A DNA stretch of 64,000 bases, taken from the NCBI RefSeq assembly GCF_002563695.1, contig NZ_PDJI01000004.1, positions 1,984,001-2,048,000 on the forward strand, read 5' to 3'. The DNA comes from Georgenia soli (GTDB taxonomy: Bacteria; Actinomycetota; Actinomycetes; Actinomycetales; Actinomycetaceae). The position numbers and the translations under genes are program-made. Positions 51,431 through 58,611 of this stretch are shown here, one piece after another (position 1 is the stretch's first letter; each line of letters starts with the position of its first letter). The notes beneath the pieces are model-generated. The model was not told the origin of the DNA, searched no databases, and was given only the letters and a program-made list of their open reading frames with translations.

Positions 51431-52201
51431 TCAGTCCGCGCGGGCGGTGAGGACGACCGGTCCGTCCTCGGTGACCGCGATCGTGTGCTCGGAGTGCGCG
51501 CCGCGTGAGCCGTCCTTGCTGCGCAGGGTCCAGCCGTCGGCGTCGGTGTAGATCTCGTCGGTGCCGGCCATGAACCACGGCTCGATCGCGACGACGAGGC
51601 CGGGCCGCAGGGGCAGCCCGCGGCCGGAGCGGCCGTCGTTGGGCACGTGCGGGTCGCCGTGCATGGTCCGCCCGACGCCGTGCCCGCCGAACTGGGTGTT
51701 GACGCGGTAGCCGTAGGACGCGGCTACCGCCCCGATGCGTGCGGAGATGTCACCGACCCTGTTGCCCACGACGGCGGTCTCGATGGCGGCGGCGAGCGCC
51801 GTCTCGGTGGCCTCGATGAGCCTGAGGTCCTCCTCGCGAGCCTGGCCGACGACCACGCTGATCGCCGAGTCCGCCACCCAGCCGTCCACGCTCGCGGCGA
51901 AGTCCACGGAGAGCAGGTCGCCGTCGCGCAGCGTGTAGTCGTGCGGCAGCCCGTGGAGGACGGCGTCGTTGACGGACGTGCACAGCACGTAGCCGAACGG
52001 CCGCGCCCCGAACGAGGGGTGGTAGTCGATGTAGCAGGACTCGGCGCCGCGCCGGCGGATCATGTCGTGCGCGAGGGCGTCGAGCTCCAGGAGGTTGACG
52101 CCGACGGCCGCCTTCGCCCGCAGGGCGGTCAGCACGTCCGCGACGAAGGCGCCGGCCGGGCGCATGGCCTCGATCTCGGCGGGGGTCTTCAGGTCGATCA
52201 C
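51431..52201 (-). CDS. map: Type I methionine aminopeptidase
   Basis: 256 residues. The five metal ligands of the pita-bread fold are visible: the two Asp in LLSVDFAASVDGWVADSA, the His of GGHGVGRTMHGDP (GHGVGR), the Glu in LVVAIEPWF and the Glu in GAHSEHTIAVTEDG. It removes the initiator Met from nascent proteins. No N-terminal SH3-type extension is present. It is upstream of metF on the same strand with 42 bases between. Confidence 0.95.
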   Translation of the reverse strand: MIDLKTPAEIEAMRPAGAFVADVLTALRAKAAVGVNLLELDALAHDMIRRRGAESCYIDYHPSFGARPFGYVLCTSVNDAVLHGLPHDYTLRDGDLLSVDFAASVDGWVADSAISVVVGQAREEDLRLIEATETALAAAIETAVVGNRVGDISARIGAVAASYGYRVNTQFGGHGVGRTMHGDPHVPNDGRSGRGLPLRPGLVVAIEPWFMAGTDEIYTDADGWTLRSKDGSRGAHSEHTIAVTEDGPVVLTARAD

Positions 52202-52210
52202 GGACCCAGG

Positions 52211-53254
52211 TTAGGTGCCCGGCGCCTCCGGCCGGGCACGCTGCGCGGTCACCGCGTACAGCGGGTCACCGGGTGCGAGGCGCTGGATGCCGGTCACGTC
52301 GAGCCCGGCGTCGGTGAGCTGGCTCGCGACCTCGTCGGGCCGGGGCAGGGACATCTCCCCGTCCTGAGCCCGCAGGAGCAGGTCGAAGTGCCGGCTGAAC
52401 GCGGAGTCCTCGGCCATCGTCGACACCACGACGAGCCGGCCACCGGGCGCGAGCAGGGCACCCACCGCGCGCAGCAGCTCCGTGCGCTCCTCCGCCGGCA
52501 GGTAGTAGACGACGTTGGCCACCAGCGCCAGGTCCACGGGTCCGCCGAGCGCCTCGGCCCCCTCGGCGGCGACCTCGCGCACGTCCGCGGTGAGCACCCG
52601 GCCCCGGTCGGCGACGCCGGCGCCGGCGAGGGCGTGGATCGCGAGCGCGGCGGCCGCCGGGTCGATCTCGATGCCGACGCCGTGGGCCTCGGGGGCGGCG
52701 GCGAGCATGTGGACGAGGTGGCTGCCGTCGCCGCAGCCGACGTCCAGGACCCGCCGGGCGCCGGACTCGCGCACCTCCCTCGCCAGGGCGTCGTGGACGA
52801 GGGGCTCCATCGCTCGGGACAGGCGGGCGATGACGTCGCCGCGGCGGGTGACGTCCTCGCGGGCCCGGCCGCCGGCGAGCTGACCGGGCAGGTCGCGGTA
52901 CAGGCCGGTGTGGAAGTCGCTGAAGCCCTCGTAGGCGGCCCGGACCACGTCGTCGCCCAGTACGGCGCGGCTGCGGCTGGTCAGCCGGTGGACGCCGTCG
53001 GTGCTGCGCACCAGGCCGGCGGCGGTGAGCGCGCGGAGGAAGGCCTCGAGCAGCTCGACGTCCCGGGCACCGATCTCCTGGGCGAGGTCCGCCGTCGTCC
53101 GGGGGTGGCGCAGGGCGTGGAGCACCCCGGTGGAGAGGGCCCCGCCGACGGCCGCGACCCGGATGGCGGCCTGGCCGTCGCGGACGGCGCGCAGCCGCTC
53201 GAGGGCGTTGCCCGACCTGGCGATCTTCACGAGCGACTTCGGGCTGACGAGCAC
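52211..53254 (-). CDS. SAM-dependent methyltransferase with winged-helix N-terminus
   Basis: 347 residues from the GTG at 53254, which has GGGAG at good spacing; a longer reading to 53365 has no support. Residues about 20-100 form a dimerisation/winged-helix region (VGGALSTGVLHALRHPRTTADLAQEIG). The catalytic domain has the SAM motif VLDVGCGDGSHLVHML and the acidic motif VGIEIDP. This architecture is found in small-molecule O-methyltransferases. The methyl acceptor is unknown. It is 9 bases from map but not obviously linked in function. Confidence 0.85.
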   Translation of the reverse strand: MLVSPKSLVKIARSGNALERLRAVRDGQAAIRVAAVGGALSTGVLHALRHPRTTADLAQEIGARDVELLEAFLRALTAAGLVRSTDGVHRLTSRSRAVLGDDVVRAAYEGFSDFHTGLYRDLPGQLAGGRAREDVTRRGDVIARLSRAMEPLVHDALAREVRESGARRVLDVGCGDGSHLVHMLAAAPEAHGVGIEIDPAAAALAIHALAGAGVADRGRVLTADVREVAAEGAEALGGPVDLALVANVVYYLPAEERTELLRAVGALLAPGGRLVVVSTMAEDSAFSRHFDLLLRAQDGEMSLPRPDEVASQLTDAGLDVTGIQRLAPGDPLYAVTAQRARPEAPGT

Positions 53255-53385
53255 GGCGGGCTCCCTCGCGACGGGGTGCGACCAGCGTACGCGGACGGCC
53301 GGACGGCGCCGAGGCCCGGCGTTCCCCGTGTGCACGGGGCGGGGACGGGGGATGCTGGGAGGCACGGCACCGAGGGAGGACGCAC

Positions 53386-53430
53386 ATGGACGCGACTGCA
53401 GGCGCCCGCGGGCGCGGCAGGGCGAGCTGA
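53386..53430 (+). CDS. Candidate 14-codon leader ORF in frame with the next gene
   Basis: An ATG at 53386 with an excellent ribosome site (GGGAGGA, 53374-53380) opens a frame that reads MDATAGARGRGRAS and ends in TGA at 53428-53430. The hydrolase GTG lies 3 bases later, in the same frame, and has only a weak site of its own. Either this is a leader peptide that couples translation to the hydrolase, or the TGA has interrupted the original start of that gene. A sequencing error at the TGA would join them. Confidence 0.45.
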   Translation: MDATAGARGRGRAS

Positions 53431-53433
53431 GCC

Positions 53434-54258
53434 GTGCGGGTCAGGCAGGTGCGGCGCGGCCGGTTGGTCCTGGACGTCCGGGACGAGGGACCGGTCGACG
53501 GCGGCACCGTGCTCCTGCTGCACGGGTTCCCGCAGGACGGCTCCTGCTGGGACGAGGTGGTCCCGGCGCTGCAGGGCGAGGGGCTGCGCACGCTCGCCCC
53601 CGACCAGCGCGGCTACTCCCCCGGGGCCCGTCCGCCGGAGCGTGCGGCCTACCGGTTGGAGTTCCTGGTGGCCGACGCCGTCGCCGTGCTCGACGCGGCG
53701 GGGGTGGGCCGGGCGCACGTGGTCGGCCACGACTGGGGCGGCGGCGTCGCATGGGCGCTGGCGGCCGAGCATCCAGACCGGGTCGCCTCGCTCACCGCGG
53801 TCTCCACCCCGCACCCCCGCGCCCTGGCCGGGGCGCTGCTCAGCCCGGACCAGGCGGCGCGGCTGTGGTACATGGGCGCGTTCCAGCTGCCCCGCCTCCC
53901 CGAGGCGGTGCTGGTCCGGCGGCTCCCGTCCCTGCTGGCCGCCTCCGGGCTGCCGGACCCGTGGGTGGAGCGGTACACGCTGCGCATGCGCGAGCCCGGC
54001 GCGGTGCGAGGCGCGCTGAACTGGTACCGGGCCCTCCCGCTGAGCCGGCTGCGTCCCGGGGACGTCACGGTGCCGACCACCTACCTGTGGGGCGCGGGCG
54101 ACCCGGCGCTGCGGCGCACGGCGGCCCGCCGCACGGGCAGGCACGTGGACGCGCCGTACCGGTTCGTGGAGCTGTCGGCCGGGCACTGGCTGCCGGAGAC
54201 CGAGCCGGAGGAGGTCGCGACGGCGGTGCTCGACGTCGCCGCGGTGCCGGGCGGCTGA
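53434..54258 (+). CDS. Alpha/beta hydrolase, epoxide hydrolase-like
   Basis: 274 residues from a GTG at 53434. The oxyanion motif is LLLHGFPQDGSCWDEV and the nucleophile elbow VGHDWGGGVAWALA has Asp in place of Ser, as in epoxide hydrolases and haloalkane dehalogenases. The late catalytic His is in LSAGHWLPETEPE. The Asp nucleophile makes an esterase unlikely. The weak start and the in-frame stop two codons upstream are discussed at 53386. The substrate is unknown. Confidence 0.85.
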   Translation: MRVRQVRRGRLVLDVRDEGPVDGGTVLLLHGFPQDGSCWDEVVPALQGEGLRTLAPDQRGYSPGARPPERAAYRLEFLVADAVAVLDAAGVGRAHVVGHDWGGGVAWALAAEHPDRVASLTAVSTPHPRALAGALLSPDQAARLWYMGAFQLPRLPEAVLVRRLPSLLAASGLPDPWVERYTLRMREPGAVRGALNWYRALPLSRLRPGDVTVPTTYLWGAGDPALRRTAARRTGRHVDAPYRFVELSAGHWLPETEPEEVATAVLDVAAVPGG

Positions 54259-54299
54259 AGGCCCACGCTGCGAGGTGCCGGACGGTCCATGATGCAGTC

Positions 54300-55112
54300 A
54301 TGGAGACCGCCGTCGAGGTGCGGAAGCTGCGCGTGGTCCGCGGCGGACGGACGGCGCTGGACGACGTCGACCTGACGGTCCGCGCCGGGACGCTCACCGG
54401 GCTGCTCGGCCCCTCCGGGGCCGGCAAGACGACGCTCATGCGGGCGATCCTCGGCGTCCAGGTGGTCGCCGGCGGCGGGGTCACCGTGCTCGGGCGTCCG
54501 GCCGGGAGCCCGGAGCTGCGGCGCCGGGTCGGCTACGTCACGCAGGCTCCCAGCGTCTACGAGGACCTCACGGTCGAGGAGAACCTGCGCTACTTCGCCC
54601 GCATCCTCGGGGTCCCGCGACGCTCCGGGGCCGGACGCGCCGAGAGCGCCGCCCACGAGAGCTCCACCGACCGGCCCCCGCGGCGCGCCGGGGCCGGCGG
54701 ACCCAGAACCGTCTCGGTGGACGAGGCGCTGGACACCGTCGGCCTGGGCGGCCACCGGCGCCAGATGGTGCGCACCCTCTCCGGCGGCGAGCTCTCCCGC
54801 GTCTCCCTCGCCACCGCCCTGCTGGGCTCCCCCGAGCTGCTGGTGCTGGACGAGCCGACCGTCGGGCTGGACCCCGTCCTGCGCGACTCGCTCTGGTCGA
54901 CCTTCCGGCGGATCGCCGCCTCGGGCACCACGCTGCTGGTCTCCTCCCACGTCATGGACGAGGCCGTGCGGTGCGACCGGCTGGTCCTGCTGCGGGCGGC
55001 CCGCGTCCTCGCCGACACCACGCCCGGGGAGCTGCTGCGCTCCACCGGCACCACCAGCGCCGACGAGGCGTTCCTCCACCTCGTCCGCCACGGACCCGAG
55101 GGGACGCGATGA
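54300..55112 (+). CDS. ABC-2 type exporter, ATP-binding subunit
   Basis: 270 residues from the ATG at 54300. Walker A is GPSGAGKTT (about residue 36), the signature is LSGGELSRVSLATALL, Walker B LLVLDEPTVGLDP, and the H-loop lies in SSHVMDEA. Between the Q-loop and the signature there is a low-complexity insert of about 35 residues (GAGRAESAAHESSTDRPPRR) not usual for the family. The family powers drug, polysaccharide or haem export. It is joined to its permease by a 4-base overlap. Confidence 0.88.
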   Translation: METAVEVRKLRVVRGGRTALDDVDLTVRAGTLTGLLGPSGAGKTTLMRAILGVQVVAGGGVTVLGRPAGSPELRRRVGYVTQAPSVYEDLTVEENLRYFARILGVPRRSGAGRAESAAHESSTDRPPRRAGAGGPRTVSVDEALDTVGLGGHRRQMVRTLSGGELSRVSLATALLGSPELLVLDEPTVGLDPVLRDSLWSTFRRIAASGTTLLVSSHVMDEAVRCDRLVLLRAARVLADTTPGELLRSTGTTSADEAFLHLVRHGPEGTR

Positions 55113-55825
55113 CCGCGACGGCGCTGCGCGTGCTCTCCCAGCTGCGCCACGACCCGCGCACGATCGGCATGGTCGTGGTGGTGCCGGTCGTGCTGCTCAC
55201 GCTGCTGTGGTGGATCTACGACGAGGGCGGCCCGGTCTTCCAGCGGATCGGCCCGGCGCTCCTGGCGCTCTTCCCCGTCATCATCATGTTCCTCATCACC
55301 TCGATCACCACGCTGCGCGAGCGCCGCTCCGGCACCCTGGAACGGCTCCTGACGCTGCCGCTGGGCAAGGTCTCGTTCCTGCTCGGGTACGCGCTCGCAT
55401 TCGGGCTCGTGGCCATGGTGCAGGCGGTGGTGGCCTCGGCGCTCATGCTCGGCCCCCTCGGGCTCGAGACCGCCGGCCCCTGGGGTCTGCTGGTGCTGGT
55501 GGCGGTGCTGGACTCCCTCCTCGCCGTCGCGCTCGGCCTCTTCGTCTCCGCCTTCGCCCACACGGAGTTCCAGGCCGTGCAGTTCATGCCGGCGATCGTC
55601 CTGCCGCAGTTCCTGCTGTGCGGGCTGCTCGTGCCGCGGTCGGAGCTGCCTCGGGCTCTGGAGTACGTCTCGAACGTGCTGCCGCTGTCCTACGCGGTGG
55701 ACGCCATGAACGCCGTCTCGACCCAGGCCGACCCCGACCTCACACTCGAGCTGTCGGTGCTGGTGGGGTGCGTCGTCGGCGTGCTCCTCCTCGGGGCGGC
55801 GACGCTGCGCCGCCGCACGCCGTAA
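55109..55825 (+). CDS. ABC-2 type exporter, permease
   Basis: 238 residues; the ATG overlaps the ATPase stop (ATGA). Six membrane spans are seen, from IGMVVVVPVVLLTLLWWIY to LSVLVGCVVGVLLLGAATL. The family motif after span 2, LRERRSGTLERLLTLPLGK, is intact, as is the conserved SNVLPLSYAVDAM in the last loop. It forms the export channel, probably as a homodimer. Substrate is unknown; drug or lipid export is typical. Confidence 0.88.
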   Translation: MTATALRVLSQLRHDPRTIGMVVVVPVVLLTLLWWIYDEGGPVFQRIGPALLALFPVIIMFLITSITTLRERRSGTLERLLTLPLGKVSFLLGYALAFGLVAMVQAVVASALMLGPLGLETAGPWGLLVLVAVLDSLLAVALGLFVSAFAHTEFQAVQFMPAIVLPQFLLCGLLVPRSELPRALEYVSNVLPLSYAVDAMNAVSTQADPDLTLELSVLVGCVVGVLLLGAATLRRRTP

Positions 55826-55923
55826 CTCGCGCGCCGCCGCACGCCGTAGTACCGCGGACGCCCCACGCTCCAGGCCCCGCCGCAGGCCGCACGCGGTGAC
55901 CGCCCGCGCGTAGGCTCCGTGCC

Positions 55924-56490
55924 ATGGTCACGCGCAGCAACGCCCAGCAGGTGGGCGAGGAGCGGCTCCGGGAGGCCACGGGACGCAGCCGCGCCGAGTG
56001 GTACGCCGTCCTGGACGAGGCCGGCGCGCAGGCGTGGGACCACACCCGCATCGCCCGGTGGCTCGGCGGCGAGCACGACGTGGACGGCTGGTGGGCGCAG
56101 AGCGTGACGGTCGGGTACGAGCAGTCGCGTGGCATGCGGGCGCCCGGCCAGCGCAGCGACGGCACGTGGGAGGCCGGCGCAACCAAGACGCTGTACACCA
56201 CGCCGCAGGCGCTCTGGCCGCACCTGGCCGACGACGAGCTGCGGCGCGACTGGCTCGACGTGGACTGGCAGATGCTGGGCGTCACCGAGCCGCGGTCGGT
56301 GCGGATGACCGCCGACGACGGCTCCCGGATCACCCTGCTCGTCGACGAGCTCGCGCCCGGACGGGACGGCCGCGCGAAGGTCCGGCTCTCCGTCCAGCAC
56401 CTGCGCCTGCCCGACGGCGACGCGGTGGGCGAGACCAAGAAGTTCTGGCGCGACAGCCTGGCCGCGCTGGCCGCCGTCGTCCACGCCTGA
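55924..56490 (+). CDS. DUF4287 protein with SRPBCC-like C-terminus
   Basis: 188 residues. Residues 1-75 match DUF4287: RSRAEWYAVLDEAGAQAWDH, IARWLGGEHDVDGWWAQSVTVGYEQSRG. The C-terminal half is a beta-rich START/SRPBCC-like domain (KTLYTTPQALWPHLADDELRRDW, RMTADDGSRITLLVDEL) that may bind a hydrophobic ligand. No catalytic residues are apparent. It is convergent with the MurR/RpiR gene, 14 bases apart, and is a stand-alone gene. Confidence 0.75.
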   Translation: MVTRSNAQQVGEERLREATGRSRAEWYAVLDEAGAQAWDHTRIARWLGGEHDVDGWWAQSVTVGYEQSRGMRAPGQRSDGTWEAGATKTLYTTPQALWPHLADDELRRDWLDVDWQMLGVTEPRSVRMTADDGSRITLLVDELAPGRDGRAKVRLSVQHLRLPDGDAVGETKKFWRDSLAALAAVVHA

Positions 56491-56504
56491 CCGGCCGCCA
56501 ACTC

Positions 56505-57422
56505 CTACTCGGTGCCGTGGACGCGCTTGGAGGCGATCACCCGTCGCGTCTCGTCGAGCGCGTGCATCGATTCCTCGAACCGCTGCTGCGCCACCCCGAC
56601 GAACAGGGAGTCGACGACGGCGAGCTGCGCCAGCCGGCTGCCGGTCGCGGCAGAGCGGAACGTCGTCTCCATGGCGGAGGTGGTGAGCACGTAGTCGGCG
56701 GCTGCCGCCAGCGGGGAACGTGGCGCGTTGGTGACGGCGACGCTGGTGGCCCCCTTCTTCTTCGCCGTGGCGAGCGCCTCGATCGTGTCCGTCGTGACGC
56801 CGGAGTGCGAGATCGCAATGGCGACGCACGTGTCGTCGAGCAGCGCCGCGGACACCATCGCCTGGTGGGGATCGATGTGGCTGAAGGAGATCAGGCCGAT
56901 CCGGTGCAGCTTCTGGTGCAGGTCGAGCCCGACGAGGCCGGAGGCGCCGACGCCGAAGATGTCGATCCGTCGGGCGTTGGTCACGTGCCCGACGACGGCC
57001 GCGAGGGTCTCCATCGAGATCGACTTGGCGGTGTCCTCCACGGAACGCGCGTCGGCGTAGAGAATCTTCTCGACCGCCGACGCCAGTGTGTCCTCCGGCG
57101 AGATGTCCGTGGAGCCTTCGAAGCGGTCATCGACCTCGCTCCTGGCGCCCAGTTCGAGGGCGAGCCCCAGACGGAGCTGCGAGTAGCCGTCGATCCCCAC
57201 CTCGCGGCAGAAGCGCACCACCGTCGCCTCTGAGACCTCCGTCGCCTCCGCGAGGCTCGAGATGGTCATTCCCGCGACGTCCTTGGGGTGCGCGACGATG
57301 AACGACCCGACGCGTGCCATCGCGGGCTGGAGCCCGCCGAGGGCCCCGCGGATCCGCGTGGTGAGGGGCACCCGCGACTCCGCGAACCCCCGGTTCGAAC
57401 CCCAGCTAGCGGCCATGGCCAT
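56505..57422 (-). CDS. MurR/RpiR-family regulator of the muropeptide operon
   Basis: 305 residues from the ATG at 57422, which has GGAG 6 bases upstream and overlaps the namZ stop by 17 bases. The HTH_6 domain has SSLAEATEVSEATVVRFCREVG. The SIS domain (RIDIFGVGASGLVGLDLHQKL, AIAISHSGVTTDTIEAL) is the phosphosugar sensor. In MurR this ligand is MurNAc-6-phosphate. It is the last gene of the operon, so it probably controls its own operon through the wall-sugar signal. It is a paralogue of the regulator at 20959. Confidence 0.9.
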   Translation of the reverse strand: MAMAASWGSNRGFAESRVPLTTRIRGALGGLQPAMARVGSFIVAHPKDVAGMTISSLAEATEVSEATVVRFCREVGIDGYSQLRLGLALELGARSEVDDRFEGSTDISPEDTLASAVEKILYADARSVEDTAKSISMETLAAVVGHVTNARRIDIFGVGASGLVGLDLHQKLHRIGLISFSHIDPHQAMVSAALLDDTCVAIAISHSGVTTDTIEALATAKKKGATSVAVTNAPRSPLAAAADYVLTTSAMETTFRSAATGSRLAQLAVVDSLFVGVAQQRFEESMHALDETRRVIASKRVHGTE

Positions 57423-58611
57423 CCTCATCTCCGTACAAGAGCCATTCTGAGTCTCGGTCGCGCAGGGCCGACGCACGCTCCAGCTCGCGGACGATCGCCT
57501 CCAAGTCCGCTGTCTCGACCAGGCCCCGAAGCTCTCCACCACCCCACAGCAGATCGACGAAGTGTGGACGGGCAACGCCGTTCTCCCACATCGGCTCGCT
57601 CCAGGCGAAATCGTCGGGGAACATCTGCTGCGCCACGACGAGCATCGTCGTCGCCGTCACGAGCGGATCGAAGGAACGGGCATCGCGCAGATGCAGCTGC
57701 ACGCCGCCGATCGCCTCGCCCCGCCACTTGCTGAACGTCGGCATGAACGACGTGCTCCGGAAGTGCACCCCGGCCAGCTCACGACGGTTGAGTTCGTCGA
57801 CGTACCGGTCGTCGATCCATGGTGCCCCGACGAGCTCGAACGGGCGGGTCGTGCCACGCCCCTCGGAGAGGCTGGTGCCCTCGAAGAGCGCGGTGCCGAC
57901 GTAGGCCAGGGCGGTGATCGGCGTCGGCATGTTGGGGGAAGGCATGATCCACTCGAGGCCCGTGTCCGCCCACAGCATGGAGCGGCTCCAGCCGCGCATC
58001 TCGACGACGTTCGGGTCCGGCACGTCGTGCCCCCCGGCGCGATCCAGCTGCGCAGCAACCCGAGCCATCTCACCGATCGTCATGCCGTGGCGCATCGGCA
58101 CGTCAAGACGTCCGACGAACGACTCGAAACCAGGCTCGACACCGGGTCCGGAGACGGTGCGGCCACCGAGCGGGTTGGGGCGATCGAGCACGTGGAACGG
58201 GATCCCGAGCCGTGCCGCGCTGCGCAGGCAGTCGACCATCGTCCAGACGTACGTGTAGCAGCGGACGCCGATGTCCTGGATGTCGACGACGAGCGCATCG
58301 ACGTCGAGCTCCCGGATGGCGGCGTCGAGTGCCTCGTCGGCGAGCATGTAGGTGTCGAGGACCGGGAGGCCGGTGCGCGGGTCGCTGCCTGACGCCTCCG
58401 ACTCACCCGCCTGGGCGGTGCCCTGCAGGCCATGCTCCGGGGAGAGCAGCGCAGCGAGCGGGGCGCCGCTGCGCCGGAGCGCGACGGAGGAGAGCTCGAG
58501 ATCGGAGGTGACCCCCGTGTAGTTGGTGATCAGCCCCCAGCGCTCGCCCGCGACGAGGCCGTGGTCCCCCAGCAGCCGGTCAACGCCCAGCTGCACCGAT
58601 GGCATCGGCAT
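57406..58611 (-). CDS. namZ: Cytoplasmic exo-beta-N-acetylmuramidase, NamZ-like (GH171, DUF1343)
   Basis: 401 residues from the ATG at 58611 (AAGGAGA upstream), inside the end of the GH3-GNAT gene (32-base overlap). There is no signal peptide, unlike the paralogue at 2530. The DUF1343 motifs are intact: GLITNYTGVTSDLELS, LLSPEHGLQG, VVDIQDIGVRCYTYVWTM and WIMPSPNMPTPITAL. It should release MurNAc from the non-reducing end of imported muropeptide sugars. Location in an operon with GH20 and GH3 glucosaminidases supports stepwise cleavage of wall oligosaccharides in the cytoplasm. Confidence 0.88.
   Translation of the reverse strand: MPMPSVQLGVDRLLGDHGLVAGERWGLITNYTGVTSDLELSSVALRRSGAPLAALLSPEHGLQGTAQAGESEASGSDPRTGLPVLDTYMLADEALDAAIRELDVDALVVDIQDIGVRCYTYVWTMVDCLRSAARLGIPFHVLDRPNPLGGRTVSGPGVEPGFESFVGRLDVPMRHGMTIGEMARVAAQLDRAGGHDVPDPNVVEMRGWSRSMLWADTGLEWIMPSPNMPTPITALAYVGTALFEGTSLSEGRGTTRPFELVGAPWIDDRYVDELNRRELAGVHFRSTSFMPTFSKWRGEAIGGVQLHLRDARSFDPLVTATTMLVVAQQMFPDDFAWSEPMWENGVARPHFVDLLWGGGELRGLVETADLEAIVRELERASALRDRDSEWLLYGDEDGHGR

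Noticed and set aside
48035..51508. 1157-codon open frame on the plus strand
   Set aside because: It is the antisense shadow of metE and metF, both with clear motifs on the minus strand.
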